Part shown: piece after piece, positions 22,394-34,331 of the stretch
Layout of the letters: each line of letters opens with the position of its first letter
How positions within the stretch are numbered: the stretch's first letter is position 1
Assembly: GCA_001692895.1 (NCBI GenBank)
Contig: KV748214.1
Coordinates: 496,001 to 560,000 of the forward strand
Length of the DNA: 64,000 nt
From: Cenococcum geophilum 1.58
Lineage: Eukaryota; Ascomycota; Dothideomycetes; Gloniales; Gloniaceae
Direction: 5' to 3'
Translations under genes and position numbers: made by a program
Notes under the pieces: model-generated
The model's input: the letters and a program-made list of their open reading frames with translations, nothing else
Told to the model about the DNA's origin: nothing
Databases searched by the model: none

Positions 22394-23728
22394 ATGCAAC
22401 CCTCAAACTCGTCGGTGGATTTTTCAAATCTACTGAACCCGGAGACTTCCGCCGACAAGCACCAGCACCTCTCGCAACCTCGACCGCAGACCAGTCCGTC
22501 GGTCTCGAGCACCGACTTAAGTAACCAGAACCAGAACCAGATGGCGACCGCGGTCGTGAGCCTTATGGCTCCTATGCTGCAGAACGCTCGGCCCGTACAA
22601 GAAGACCGACAAGACCTCCCACGGCCCTACAAGTGTCCGCTGTGCGAGAAGGCTTTCCACCGACTAGAACACCAAACGCGACATATCCGAACACACACTG
22701 GCGAAAAGCCACACGCCTGTGCCTTCCCGGGCTGCTCAAAGCGCTTCAGCCGGTCGGACGAGCTTACCAGGCATTCAAGAATACATAACAATCCCAACTC
22801 GCGAAGAGGGAACAAGCAGCATGCAGCGGCGGCTGCAGCCAGTGCAGGTATGATCGACACAGGGTCGTCCATGGCGCACATGATGCCACCGCCCTCGAAA
22901 CCCATCTCGCGCTCGGCTCCCAGCTCGAATCTCGGCTCACCAAACGTCTCTCCTCCGCACTCGTTCTCTAGCTACTCGAGTAATATTTCTTCGGACCTTT
23001 CTTCGTATAGGGCAGGCGGCAATTCGGCGAACAGCCCCAATGGTCTATCGCGCAACATCGAATTGCTCGCAGACGCTGCATCTCGGCTCGAGGGCCAGCG
23101 GCAGACGCTATCTCAGCAATACCCACTCCCAAACAGGCATTATCAAGGTCACAGTCATCACCAACATCTGCACCATCCTTACAATCATCACAGCAGTGGT
23201 AGTCGGCTCCCAAGCCTTGCAGCATATGCATACTCTTCGCAGCCTATGTCAAGATCGCATTCTCACGAAGAGGACGACCAGTATGCACATAGAATGACCA
23301 AAAAATCAAGGCCCGGCTCGCCTATGTCAACAGCGCCGCCTTCTCCGACATTCTCCCATGACTCCTGCTCTCCGACTCCTGACCATACTCCTCTTGCCAC
23401 CCCTGCTCATTCTCCGCGACTTCGGCCTCACGGATTTCAAGATGTCCAGCTTCCTCATATTCGACACCTTTCACTTCAACACGTCCCTGCTCTAGCGCCT
23501 ATGGAGCCGTCTGCGACGGGTGAGCAGCCTTATGTGCCCATGCATTCTTCTGGCCTTAGAATCGGAGATATCATATCAAGAACAGACGGTTCACAGAGAA
23601 AACTACCAGTGCCTCCAGCGCCAAAAGTAGCGGTGCAGGATCTCCTAAATGGGGGCAGCGGGTTTTCCTCCGGCAGTTCCTCCGCAACCGGCTCATTGGC
23701 TGGAAACGATCTTATGGAACGTTTTTAG
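22394..23728 (+). CDS. creA: CreA/Mig1-type C2H2 zinc-finger carbon catabolite repressor
   Basis: An intronless frame of 444 residues. It encodes the DNA-binding repressor that binds SYGGRG sites and shuts off genes for alternative carbon sources when glucose is present; it acts in the nucleus. Two C2H2 fingers lie at about 79-131: Cys81, Cys84, His97, His101 and Cys109, Cys114, His127, His131, joined by TGEKP. The flank [13 protein letters not shown] and the tail [12 protein letters not shown] are nearly invariant in CreA. Downstream are an Ala run, a His-rich stretch (about 248-267), a Ser/Pro-rich stretch with SPTP-type motifs, and the end NDLMERF. I chose the Met at 22394 rather than 22244 because orthologues start with a short VDFSNLLNP segment right after the Met. 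The 3' flank has a GGTTTC-type repeat (23780-23830). Confidence 0.96.
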   Translation: MQPSNSSVDFSNLLNPETSADKHQHLSQPRPQTSPSVSSTDLSNQNQNQMATAVVSLMAPMLQNARPVQEDRQDLPRPYKCPLCEKAFHRLEHQTRHIRTHTGEKPHACAFPGCSKRFSRSDELTRHSRIHNNPNSRRGNKQHAAAAAASAGMIDTGSSMAHMMPPPSKPISRSAPSSNLGSPNVSPPHSFSSYSSNISSDLSSYRAGGNSANSPNGLSRNIELLADAASRLEGQRQTLSQQYPLPNRHYQGHSHHQHLHHPYNHHSSGSRLPSLAAYAYSSQPMSRSHSHEEDDQYAHRMTKKSRPGSPMSTAPPSPTFSHDSCSPTPDHTPLATPAHSPRLRPHGFQDVQLPHIRHLSLQHVPALAPMEPSATGEQPYVPMHSSGLRIGDIISRTDGSQRKLPVPPAPKVAVQDLLNGGSGFSSGSSSATGSLAGNDLMERF

Positions 23729-25046
23729 ATGAACAAGTAGCACAAGAATTTGGAGTTTTCAGGAATTCGAATTTTCAGCTTCGGTCTCGGTTTCGGTTTC
23801 GGTTTCTATTTCTATTTTTATTTTTATTCTTTTGAGCGCAGCGAGCAATAACAGGACGGAATTATAGACAGGTCTTTGAGTGGGAAGCGAGATCCTCAGC
23901 GACATTGGGATCGCGAGGTTTAGGACTTCACTCTAATGCTGAACCCCTTACGAGTTTCATTGTGTTCGTCGTCGATAGATTGATTTCATTTGTCAAGTTT
24001 ACTCATACCCCGCGATCCCTAGCGATTCGCACTGTACTACCTACTCTAGCCTCCGTACTTTGGTGTTTTCCTCGGGTCGGCAGACGCAGCCAGTGGGTGG
24101 GATATCACTCGGCTTGATAGACAAACAGACAGCTCAGCTCAGCGTGCGTATAATCGCAATCCCCTAATTCAGATGCGTCCTTCTCATTACGAGAGCAAAA
24201 GTTGTGACATGATTTAAATGCCAAGCGACGAGCGGTTGAGTGGTCAACACCAAGGCCAACCCACGGAATTCCGAGAGAATGGAACTGGACAAGGATCGGA
24301 CTCGCGACAGGTCTCCCCCGCACCATAATTTAACACTATTTCTCAACAACTTTGCAAGCCACCAGACTGCGGCATTTCCTTTCCCATCTCCTCCTATTTT
24401 CTCCATCTCCATGTTCCGGGCTGCATCAACCCGAGCACTGCAAGCCTTCACCGCATCTCTGCGTTACCATATCACTGGGTTCCCGCATGATCAAGACCTC
24501 TACTGACTTCAGCAACGCCACTTCGGCCGACGATAACGCTCTCCGCATTTCCTCTCGCGTCCCTAAACAGCCATCACAGACAGGTCCAGGAGCGCAGTGG
24601 GGTCGGACGCAAAAATGACCTCCTGACTCCAACTCGTTTCTGGCAATTGTTCAAGCGAGCCTGACGGCTCTAGGTAGGAAGCTTAGGAACAGAGGAAGTT
24701 TGCTAGAATGTCATCGAAGGATCCCTAGACTAAGCACGCCAGCTGGCCTTATCTCGGAATTCCTTGCTTGGACAAGGGGAACAGCGCTTCCAGACCAGAT
24801 TTGGTACGCGGAGACGGGACCTACTAGTGTGGGGTAGGAAAGGGGGGTGTGTGGGCGGCACTCTGCACCCCAGATTCGACTCTCCGCGTGTGGAGGCGTG
24901 ATCGACCCTGCGTGCTGTACGTGACTGGTTGAGTATGTTTGAACCCCATGTTCCCACTCTTCCCCGGGCACGACCACAGGCTTAAGGTACCAGATTGACT
25001 TCGGGCGGGCCGAAACTATGCTGAACTTGTGAACCTGCTGAACTTG

Positions 25047-25091
25047 CTAAACCTGCTAAACCTGCTAAACCTGCTAAACCTGCTAAACCTG
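25047..25091. repeat. CTAAACCTG 9-bp minisatellite
   Basis: Five perfect tandem copies, with degenerate copies extending upstream to about 25021 (CTGAACTTG, TGAACCTGC). Confidence 0.92.
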
Positions 25092-27063
25092 CTTAAACTA
25101 TCACATCTTGGAAGTGAGCATCTAAAGGGGAAGGAAGTGATCCGGATTCCAGGTTCGCCAATCCTCCCTGGGGAGCCCTCACTCATTTCCTGCATGCAGG
25201 GTGAGCTGTCCAGTCGTCCACTCAAACAGGGTTAGAAAAAAGATGTAACCTGGCTCTATCTCAGGCCAGCCGTCGTGTATCAAACGATTGAAACTGAACG
25301 ACTGATCGCTTCAGACCTGCCATGACCGACTGTCGTCTTTGAGCCTTTCGAGCAGTGTTAGTGCCGCACTAAAAAGCAATCCCGCATATCGTACTTGCTC
25401 TGCACACCTTCCATAATTTTCTTCACTTGTCAGGCCTCCCATTCTGCTGCCCAAAACGGCCGATTCTGCCCGTTTCTTTTCAATATTTTTTTGTCTCTCA
25501 CGAATCATCAGCGGATAAGCTCACCGCCGGCCAACACCGCACGCCAAGACCATAAGTGTGGTGGAGAAACCATCCCGTGCCTGTCACTGCAGTGAACCAT
25601 TACTAAAATCCTGCAACGCCATGCTAAATGCTTGCTTTCCAACCTTCCTCATGCTGACTTGCCCGCATACTTGTTTGTGGGGTATGAACCAAAGTGGAGA
25701 CTCCACCTCGAGAAGAAATTTACCTGTCCCAGAGACGTTATTCTTGGTAAGTGGCCTCGTTAGGATGATTGAACTCAATATACCCAGTGCGCTTCACTCA
25801 AAATAGACCATCCTAGAGTTAAGACAATAGATAAGCATCGGAAAAGCTGACGATGCATGTTACACCAATTTGAACACCATCGTTGAGACTTGCAACAGAC
25901 GCCGCAGGTATTGCTGATGGCTATCTACAACCAACAAAAACGCCTGCGTTTTTGCCTCGCCGGATCGTATCTCCAGTCCGCATGACAAGCTGCCAAATAG
26001 GCCAGCAGGGCCGTATCTCCATCTATCTGTCCGTATGGTCCGCCCCGATCTCCCAGATCCAGTGCATCTCATTTGTCCTCCGAGTCTTGGTTGTGCAATG
26101 TTTCTGCGACAAGCCCGCAGCGTCAGCGCAATTCATCAATCGCAAACCCACGGTTTCCAACCCGGCGCCTGGAATTCGGCTAGCAGCAACTTCAATATGT
26201 CATTGCAGATCAATAGTCGTCTCCAGCGTTCCCGGAAAGTCGGCTGAGGCCACCCCATCTATGCAGACTACCATACCGGTCCCCACACGGGCCCATCTGC
26301 ACCCAATCTATCTTTGCAGATCAGTGATTCTGCCTTATATCTTGCCCCCCCAAGTCGTAGCACAGCCCGACTTCGCCATGCAATTTTGATGAGACGTGCA
26401 AATTGAATGGCCATATATCCAACTTGGCATTTCCTGTCAGCCTTCATATAAAGGATAAATTTCCGCAGCGCACCACCCCCATAGGCTAGGAGCGATTGCG
26501 TGCGTAAGCTGCAGCAGCATGCCGGCAGAGCATGCCGAACATGTCTAAAATATAAAAAATTATATATAGAGTCGTATATATATGCGCATCGCTACTATCG
26601 CTTGGTGGCGAATGTCTTATATTTCCAGGTCAAGGCAGCGAGAACCTTTTGACAGTTTGAGATGGGATCACACGACGCATGACCCAAAAAAAAAATTTAA
26701 CCGCTGCGCTATATTTGCAAGGTAGGAAGCGTAACAGTAAAAAGACCCACCGGAAGAGCAAACAGTCTTGGTATCAGCATGTCTCCAGTCTGTTCATGCA
26801 GCCTTTCGCAACGTCTCTAAATCACGATCGCATCATCCTAGCTCGTGTGCTAAACGAGCACTCGGAACCTGAAACAGGCAACCCGACGCCCGATCGAGAT
26901 CAGCAGCAAAAGACGCAAACGAAAAATCCCCGGCACCTCAACCCAACTGCAGCATTTCCATCAATCAGCGCGCTCGCCGTGCCAGCGGGTCCGGTCAGAT
27001 CGCCCTCACACCACGCGCTAGGGTGCTCACCGCCTCAACCAAAAGCAAACGAGGTGAGAAACC

Positions 27064-27252
27064 ATGTCTGCCGCTGTGTCATAACGCACCGCAACTCTGG
27101 GGTCAGTGCCCCGTATTCCTGACCGCATGTCTGCCGCTGTGTCATAACGCACCGCAACTCTGGGGTCAGTGCCCCGTATTCCTGACCGCATGTCTGCCGC
27201 TGTGTCATAACGCACCGCAACTCTGGGGTCAGTGCCCCGTATTCCTGACCGC
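27064..27252. repeat. 63-bp minisatellite, three identical copies
   Basis: Copies 27064-27126, 27127-27189 and 27190-27252 are identical base for base; the unit starts ATGTCTGCCGCTGTG and ends TTCCTGACCGC. The unit length is a multiple of three, and open frames cross it on both strands, but none is recognisable as a gene. Confidence 0.97.
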
Positions 27253-27920
27253 GTACACGGAGAAGGGACGAGCAGCAATGAGCAAAGCGCGCAATGCACA
27301 CGCTCCTTGGTGGGGCGGACAAACAATGACGCACAGGCAGGCAGCGGCAACACCATCGCCAACCGCCCTAAACAATTTTTTTTATTGTCCCTTATGTAGC
27401 TGCATCGCGCTGATTGATCGAACCACCACGACGTATTATGTATTGGCTACTGCATCCGTGTTTAAGGCGCCCTGTAGTGAATCTTTTTCTTTCTTTTCCT
27501 TTCTAGCTCCCTTTTCTTTTTTCCATGTGACAGTGACAGTGACGGTGACGAGCAGCGGCACCGCGCAGCTTCCCTTGCGATCCCGTTCCCCGCGCACGTG
27601 CACTCTGCATTGGTGGGAACATTTGTTCTCATCAAAAACGCAGAATGCCTTGCTTCTTCCCGTTCCGTCGCCCGGGGCCCCGATTCCCCAATTCTCCACA
27701 ATCGGAGCGGGGCAAAATACGCGCGGCGCTTGGCGAAGCCGAAAGCCAGGAAAGCACGAGAAGGAAAAGAAAACGAAATGACGCCCTACGAGTCCGAAAA
27801 CGAAAACGGGCGTCGCACACAGTTTTGGGGGGGGGGGCGGGCAAGAAAGCCCAAAGGCGGCAATTCTCGTGGACCTTGCTCCCCACCTCGCTGTGCGCCC
27901 TATCTCCCCCCGGGGGTGAC

Positions 27921-27944
27921 CACGAGCACGAGCACGAGCACGAG
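27921..27944. repeat. CACGAG hexamer repeat
   Basis: Four perfect tandem copies, 10 bp after a CCCCCCGGGGG palindrome (27906-27916). Confidence 0.85.
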
Positions 27945-28724
27945 CGTGTGCCCCCACGCTAAGGCGCTCGCAGGCGATACTACCCAAGGCCCCCTTGCGC
28001 AGTCAACCCCCATCCAAACCTGCCGCGCCACACTTCCTCACCACGCCCTCCCTGCCCTCCTCCGAAGGACAAGGCACGGGGTCTAGAAACAAGCTAGCAC
28101 TTTAACCGGCGAGCAGCGGGAGTGCCCGAGGGAGTGGATCCCGGACCACCCGCGTTCTCGCGCAGCATCTGCGGACCTGGGCTCCTGCAGCAAAAATCGC
28201 CGGGGAGGCGCTCGTTTCTGAAGTTCCCTTCTTCTCTGCTGTTCTTTCCGCATCGCTCAAACTTTGGACCCCCGGGCTTCTTGGCGCGGGGGGTGTTTGG
28301 GGAATGCCTTATCGGGTCCAGCAGGCTGGAAAATTAAATCGCGGCGTAACTGAGCGCGTTCCAGAGGTTTTTTTTTTTTTTACGGCCCCGAAAAGCCGTT
28401 GGAGGTTTCGGGTGAAGTGGGGTATCGTACGCGCGTGTGTGCGTGTGTATGTGCGTCTTTTTCGATTGTAGATTCCACTTTTGGAAGTGTGGGAATCAAG
28501 TTAAGGAATTGAGTACTTTTATGATGGGGGTCCTAGGTGTAGGTCTGGGTATTGGACTTCCGCTATCTGACGAGCGAGCGAGCGAGGGCCTGCTTGGTGT
28601 CCGGCGCGGCAAAAGGAACCAAACCTGGGCTCTGGTTCAATGGACTTGGTCCGTGTCAATGCGGTGCTCAGGGGTAAGGTGGAGACTGGGCGGTTTTGTA
28701 TCGTCGTGTCACGGACTTGTGCTT

Positions 28725-30320
28725 TCAGCCTGTGGTAACTCCTCCCCCATCCGGAGTGGGCAGAGCATCTCCGTCTGTTTCAGCGTCTGTGGTGCTGGGG
28801 TTATCGGGGAGCGATGGGCGGTTGATGAGCAGACCTTCGGCTTCCACTTCGTCGTCTTCAGCCCAACCGTAGAGCTCATCAGAGTCTGCGCCTTCGTCCT
28901 CCGAGTCTGCGATTTCTGCGTATCTTCTTTTCGGAGGTCGAGCAGGCGATTGTAAAGGCTTGGCGGCCATGTCAACGGCGGTGACGTGCAGGTCGCAGAG
29001 TCCAGACTGTAATACGTTCAGCGGGTGATCCTCGTCTCAAGGCTGCAGCAGTAGATCTGAAAAAGAGCGAAAAGGCGGGTTCTACAATATGATGTATCTA
29101 CTCACGGTCTCGATAGTAAATGGAATAACGGTGCCCACTCCTCCCTCATCTGCAAGAGTAACTCCGTTCGCTTTCACGACTCCAACGAACCGGGCGTGCC
29201 GCAATCTATCTACGTCGCCACAGGTCCCCTTCCCCTGTGCCGGTAGCCAATCTCTAAACAATACCAGACGCGTGGAAAAGCCGTTTTCCCACTCAATGCC
29301 CGTCATGGCAGGCAGTAACAGCGCTCGCGAGCCTGTGCGGATCCGAGTAATCGTTTGACATGTGACGAGGATTGCGATGTTGTGCAGCGCAGCCGTTTTT
29401 CCGAGCCATGTGACGAGGATTGCGATGTTGTGCAGCGCAGCCGTTTTTCCGAGCCATGTGACGAGGATTGCGATGTTGTGCAGCGCAGCCGTTTTTCCGA
29501 GCTTAGAGAGCAGATCGTTCATTACCGCAAATTTGCGTCCGGCCGTCCAGCGCGCGGCATCGTTCTTATTCTTTGGCCCTCTATCCTCAGGGTTGCGGGG
29601 GTATGAATTGTCAAAGAGAGTGGATAGCGAATCTATTACTATAAGGCTCGTGTTCAGTGGCGGGAAGGATGGCTGGGGGTGGATGAACATTGCTAGCAGA
29701 TGCGCGAGGGTCGGGGTTGTGTAGTGGTGGAAATGGCTCCTGACTTCATCTACAGAGAAACTCGGCGGCGAGGTTAGGTCTGCGGCGGGGTTCCTAACAG
29801 GTCTCGGAACAGATAGGAATTCGTCCAGGCGTCGGGGGACGAGTGGAACTGTTGCGTCTTTTGATATGTTAGCTAGAATACAGCTGAATGCTGTCTTCGG
29901 AAGTATGCAAATGGTTGCCTTGTTCCATTGTACTCACCAACCCAAACTACATGGTCTCCCGCCTGCAGAGCATTCGCTGTTGTTTGCATACTATCCCAAG
30001 CCTCAGCTCCTGGAGAGGGTGAGCGTATTTTGAAATAACCACCCACAGAACAAAATTACAACTCACCCAAATGCTGTCTTGCCAACACCCGGGGGTCCAT
30101 ATACCTCCGTCACCTGACCACGTATCAAACCACCTCCGGGCCGATCCACAGGTGCACTTCCAATCCCATGTGGGCAGAGAATTTGATTAAGGTGCTTGAG
30201 GCCAGTAGAGATCGCGCTTGGTCCGCGAGACTTGAGATTTTGTAGTGCTTGAGATGCGGAGACTGTAGGAAGTCTATCTATCACAGTGTCAGTCCTTCGG
30301 CCTGCGGTTTGGTGAGACAT
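28725..30320 (-). CDS. RecA/RAD51-family DNA repair ATPase (RAD55/RAD57-like paralogue)
   Basis: Exons (minus): 30320-30067, 29990-29938, 29872-29106, 29030-28725; 1,380 nt, 459 residues. Donors are GTGAGT in all three introns. The first acceptor TAG at 29992-29991 was chosen because it alone restores AFG-MQ. RAD51 paralogues help load RAD51 on single-stranded DNA in recombination repair. Walker A is GPPGVGKT (75-82), Walker B is LIVID (179-183). Later come QTITRIRTGSRALLLPA and EWENGFSTRLVLFRDW, typical of this branch. The acidic C-terminus has KRRYAEIADSEDEG. The odd point is a 16-residue unit, LGKTAALHNIAILVTW, present three times in a row (227-274) because of a 48-bp triplication; relatives should have one. 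Without the 32 extra residues the protein would be 427 long. The exact orthologue (RAD55, RAD57 or another paralogue) is not settled. The last acceptor is a weak GAG and is less sure. Confidence 0.85.
29359..29502. repeat. 48-bp exact triplication inside the RAD55-like gene
   Basis: Copies 29359-29406, 29407-29454 and 29455-29502 are identical. The unit starts CATGTGACGAGGATTGCGAT on the plus strand. Because 48 is a multiple of three, the reading frame is kept. Confidence 0.97.
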
Positions 30321-31087
30321 GGGGGCTACGAACGAGAGGACGAAGAGGGAAGCTTGCTGCTTTCCTGGTTAGCCATTGGGCGGATATTGCTTGAATGTGT
30401 TAACTGAGAGACGTTCTACTTCAAGGCGATCTAGAGTGACTATAAAATAGTTGCGTTGGCGGCTCATGGCGCGTAGATGTCGACGCGCAACGCTGTGGAT
30501 GTGATGGCTTGGCGGGGACGTTGATGTGCGTGACGGCTCGGAATATGGAGCGAACCGAAATCATGACTCAGGCGATGCTAATTCAACCTCCTCCGTTGAC
30601 CAAACCTTTTCACCACTCCTCGGACCACCCTATCATTTGCAGCTTTGCGCTGGCTTAAAATTTAATTATTTTAAAGGCTTTGTTTCGCAAGAAGTATTCC
30701 AGCCTAGTTTTAGAGTAATTGAGTATCTTGTTTGATGCTATTGTTGTCTTTGTGCAAAGACGCGTCTTGAAAATCCCGTCGTGTGGCAAAATGCAATTTT
30801 TGATTTGGGCGTATTTAGCCATCCTGCTTCAGCTAGCACACCTCGGTTAGGCTAGTTAGTGGCGTTTTGGTGGACCACTATAAAAAGGGCATTAAGTATA
30901 TATTTTGAGGAAGCTGGGCAGAAAGTCGTGATATATAACGTCATGGTTGTACGTTCCTGGCCCTTCTCTATTAACTACCTGCTAATTATATAGGAAAATC
31001 CTCTATTAGACACCCTCCCCCAACTAAAACCTTAGTACCTATATACTTTAGGGCGGTGGTCAGGGTGGTCCGGGTGGTCTCCTGACA
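30321..31087. other. Intergenic stretch up to the hAT element, no gene seen
   Basis: It probably contains the RAD55-like promoter (first 200 bp). From about 30.66 kb the composition becomes AT-rich. Just before the hAT insertion come GGTGGTC repeats (31056-31080) and CTCCTGACAGG. Confidence 0.55.
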
Positions 31088-31095
31088 GGCTCCTG
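31088..31095. repeat. Target-site duplication of the hAT element
   Basis: GGCTCCTG, repeated exactly at 34718-34725. Eight base pairs is the duplication length of hAT transposons. Confidence 0.95.
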
Positions 31096-31110
31096 CAGTG
31101 TGGCCAAAAA

Positions 31111-31190
31111 TTACGATAAGCGAATTGAAATAAATGGATATTCGATAATCCGATATCCGATATTAATTTATTTTAATTCGCTTATCGTAA
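31111..31190. repeat. 80-bp subterminal palindrome of the hAT element
   Basis: TTACGATAAGCGAATT at 31111 is mirrored by AATTCGCTTATCGTAA ending at 31190, with AAATAAAT/ATTTATTT also paired; the centre contains repeated GATAATCCGATATCCGATAT. The right end has only a weak counterpart (34650-34700). Confidence 0.88.
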
Positions 31191-31257
31191 TATATATATA
31201 TTAGATCGCATACTTTAACTTAAAATCTCTACTATACACTAGATTCTTCTAGTAACT

Positions 31258-33381
31258 ATGGCTTTGGAGACTAATTTTGAGTCTTCTCTTCCTAAGGCTA
31301 TATCTGAAACTATATTATCTATTCAACCAACTTTAAAATCTTAAAAGAATCGGTCTAATATTCACGATTTCTGTTGTACGGCACTAAAAGGAGAAGAGCG
31401 TGACTTTTATAGAAGATTACTCTATTTCTATAATTAATGCGATTTTAAAGTAGGCACGATAATAAACTTCTGGGGTTACTACTTATCTTAGCATGGGATT
31501 TAGATTAAACTATATGGAAAGGATTATTGTATGACAGAAGCAGCTGAAGCATTACAATCAGTCTTTAATAAGCTATGGCTTAAAAACCACAATCTCGACA
31601 ATAAAATTCTTAGAGAAGTAATTAATAAAAAGGCCGTTAAGACAACTCTTTTTAATCTTATTATTGTACGAAATCTCTCTTTCCGAATTATTTAAAGTTA
31701 AGAGTTTTAGATATTTTGTTATACTCTTAATTGACAAGCCATTAGAATAATTCCTGCTTCTTATATAACCCTTATTTAGAAGGTAAGAGACAAGTTTATC
31801 CTTAATAAGGATATCATACAACGGGTTATTTAATCCACAATTACGCAAATCTATCTTAGCGTAGATATCTGGACATCTCTAAGCAATAACCTTTATCTTA
31901 TAGTCTGCGGCCACTTTATTAATATAGGAGAATGTGTTTATAATATCCTACTTGCTCTACCTTAGGTAGTAGGCTATAGCAGAGAGCATTAATGGCTTGC
32001 TCTTCTTCCAGTTCTATAAGATTTTGGTATTATATAACAGATCGGAGCGGTTATTGGAGACAATTCTGGCATAAACGATACGCTCTGTTGTACGATCAGC
32101 ACTTACCTTTTAGAGCATAAGAAGATTTCTTAGAGTGCAACTTATTGGCGTATCCGCTGCTAGGGACACGTTATTAATCTTATTATTTAGGCATTTATTT
32201 TTATAAATAGTGAAGAGCTTAGCTTTGTCCTATTGTACGACAAAGAAGAGAAGGAAAGCTTTAAAGGGCTAACTAAAAAGGAGATAAAGGACAGAGACGC
32301 GAAGTTTCGAGCTTTTAGGGTCCTTGGAAAGCTCTATAATATTATTATTTATATTTAAAGTAGTCCAGGTTATATAAAGTAGTTTTAAGATTAAGCTAGG
32401 AGAAGAATTCCTCTTAATAATCGTATGAGATGGAATAGCTAGTGGACTATACTAAATGTTGCTCTTACTCTTTAAGAGCGGGTTAGCTGGTATATCTCTA
32501 ATAATCTTAATATAATTAATAAAGGGGACTAGCTTTTAGTGTAAAACTAGGTATAGCTTTATATAATATATAAGTTTTTAGCTGCTTTTAAATCAGCAAC
32601 TTTAAAGCTTAAAGGAGAAAATGCAATACTTAAGAAGGTTCTTATTACTATGGACGTTCTTAATCTCTACTTTAAAGAGACATTAGTATGTTGTATGATA
32701 CTAAATTTATTATATATACTAAGAAATTTTTAGGAGACACTTCTAAATATAAAAGTAGTCTAAAACTTTTAAACCTAAGTCTTACGAAGTAAGGTAAAGT
32801 TTGAAGATTACTATACTAAGCTCTTTACTACTCCTCTCTATGCTATAGCAGTTATTCTTTACCTAAGCCGTTATACGGTATACGGTAAAAAGATCTGGCC
32901 AAGTAATATCTACGATAGAGTACTTTGGCACGTTAGGTAGCTTTAGGAGAAACACCAACATAAAGCACGTCCGCTTCTATCGTATGATAAAAGTCTTTTA
33001 AACTAGACAACTTAAAAAAAGCCTTTAAAAGAACTTAATACTTTTGATATTTTAGAGGCTTAGATAGAAGAATAATACCTTTAGCCATAGAGCTAAGACG
33101 AATTTGATAACTACCTTTTAGAGGTCTCATATGGTTTAAAGATTTAGGATCCTATTAAGTGGTAGTTATATAAGGATCAAGCAAGGCGCTGGCCACAGCT
33201 TTTACATTTTGCAGTTAATATCCTTTGTATTCCTGCGATAAGTGATAAAGCAGAGGTAGTTTTCTTAGGTGGCCGTTGTACGGTAGGCTGAGAGAGAGTT
33301 TAGCTTAGGGTAGATATGCTTAAGATTATGGAGAGTATAAAGGATTGGATTAGAAGTGGTATTCTTAAAAGTTCTTTCTAA
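31258..33381 (+). pseudogene. hAT transposase remnant
   Basis: It starts MALETNFESSLPKAISETIL at 31258. Later segments match the hAT fold: SVDIWTS, NNLYLIVCGHFI, LLALP, IGAVIGDNSGINDTLC (usual IGYFVGDNAGSNDT), CRGHVINLI, and near the end a dimerisation region with RWPQLLHFAVNILCIPAISD, SDKAEVVF and the tail MLKIMESIKDWIRSGI. Stops TAA/TAG appear throughout and parts are shifted in frame. The usual WW of the dimerisation region reads stop codons. Not functional. Confidence 0.85.
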
Positions 33382-33699
33382 AAGGGGCTAGGAATAGTTA
33401 AATGTAATAGGTTATGCCCTAGAGATACTACTTAGCAGCTAATCTACCTATTTTGATTAGCGTATAATATATAACCGAGGGGCCTTAGTAGGAGAAGAAA
33501 ACTTATTATGGAACTCTAAAACTCTTCTTTTATTAACAAATCCTTCTTATATAATAGTAATATTACTACTAGAACGGATACTAAGTCGTATAAGGCCTAG
33601 AATATTATAATAGTAAATTTTATTAAAGAAGAAAAAGAAATTTTATTTTAGAAGCTATATAGCTTGGGTATTGTATAGTATAGAACTGTGAGCTTTAAC

Positions 33700-34331
33700 G
33701 AAACTCAGAAGGAGCATTTGCCGTTAAATTATTGGGTACGTTACTTAACCCGTCGTCCAACTTATCTTCTTCCTCCTTAGCCGATGAATTACCCTCTAAC
33801 TTATCTGGATAAGTGCTGCTATATATAAGATTACAACTATTTCCCTATTCCCGCCATTTGCAGTTTAAATAATAGTTATTCTAATATCCATTAAGCGTAT
33901 AATAGGTAGAGAAGGGCCGAGGTCCTAACTAGCTTTAATTATCCTTTACTATATAGGCATTACAAGGCTAAATCCACAAGTTAGCTACCGTACGACTAAG
34001 GAAAGAAGGTACTTATATTGGCTATATCATCTCCACGACTGTGGATAATTATTGCATTGACGTATAAAGGCCGCTTTGTGTCGATTTATTGTTTAGTGAT
34101 AGAAGCTGGCGCAGTAACGTCCTTAGCAGCGTAGTAGCGAAGAGCCGTGTATTGGACGTCCTAGAAGAAGTTAGTTAGGGATTATATGAACAAGGGGAGA
34201 CTTACCGTATGACATAGGCTCTTAAGCTAAGCATCTACCTCTGCTTGAGAGAAATTCTATAACTTCTCGCCAGTACTAAGAGCCGTAGTAATTGTAGTGG
34301 CGGCAATAGCAGGAGTTGAACTTGAAGCCAT
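33700..34331 (-). pseudogene. Second gene carried by the hAT element
   Basis: Minus strand from ATG 34331: MASSSTPAIAATTITTALST, GEKL, then after one TAG NFSQAEVDA and LKSLCHT. An intron with GTAAGT donor and CTAACTAACTTCTTCTAG end fits here. It is followed by DVQYTALRYYAAKDVTAPAS, a segment with RPLYVNAIIIHSRGDDIA, then a block with LGPRPFSTYYTLNGY and CKWRE, and an acidic end with EEEDKLDDGLSNVPNNL. Stops are TAA/TAG only. I do not recognise the family; a second intron near 33970-34020 is likely but not resolved. It converges on the transposase. Confidence 0.55.

Larger units (their letters stand above)
23729..28724. other. Gene-poor interval between creA and the RAD55-like gene
   Basis: Nearly 5 kb with no recognisable gene. 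Open frames of 60-250 codons exist (for example 27023-27781 plus, 27436-27987 minus, 28437-28955 plus), but they overlap on both strands, match no family I know and partly consist of tandem repeats. The interval holds minisatellites at 25047-25091, 27064-27252 and 27921-27944. A TA-rich tract lies at 26547-26585. Confidence 0.5.

Noticed and set aside
27023..27987. Protein-coding genes in the long frames around the 63-bp array
   Set aside because: Frames are open on both strands at once, made of repeats and GC-rich sequence, with no recognisable domain.
28437..28955. A plus-strand gene of 172 codons
   Set aside because: It is antisense to the C-terminal exon of the RAD55-like gene and has no family resemblance.
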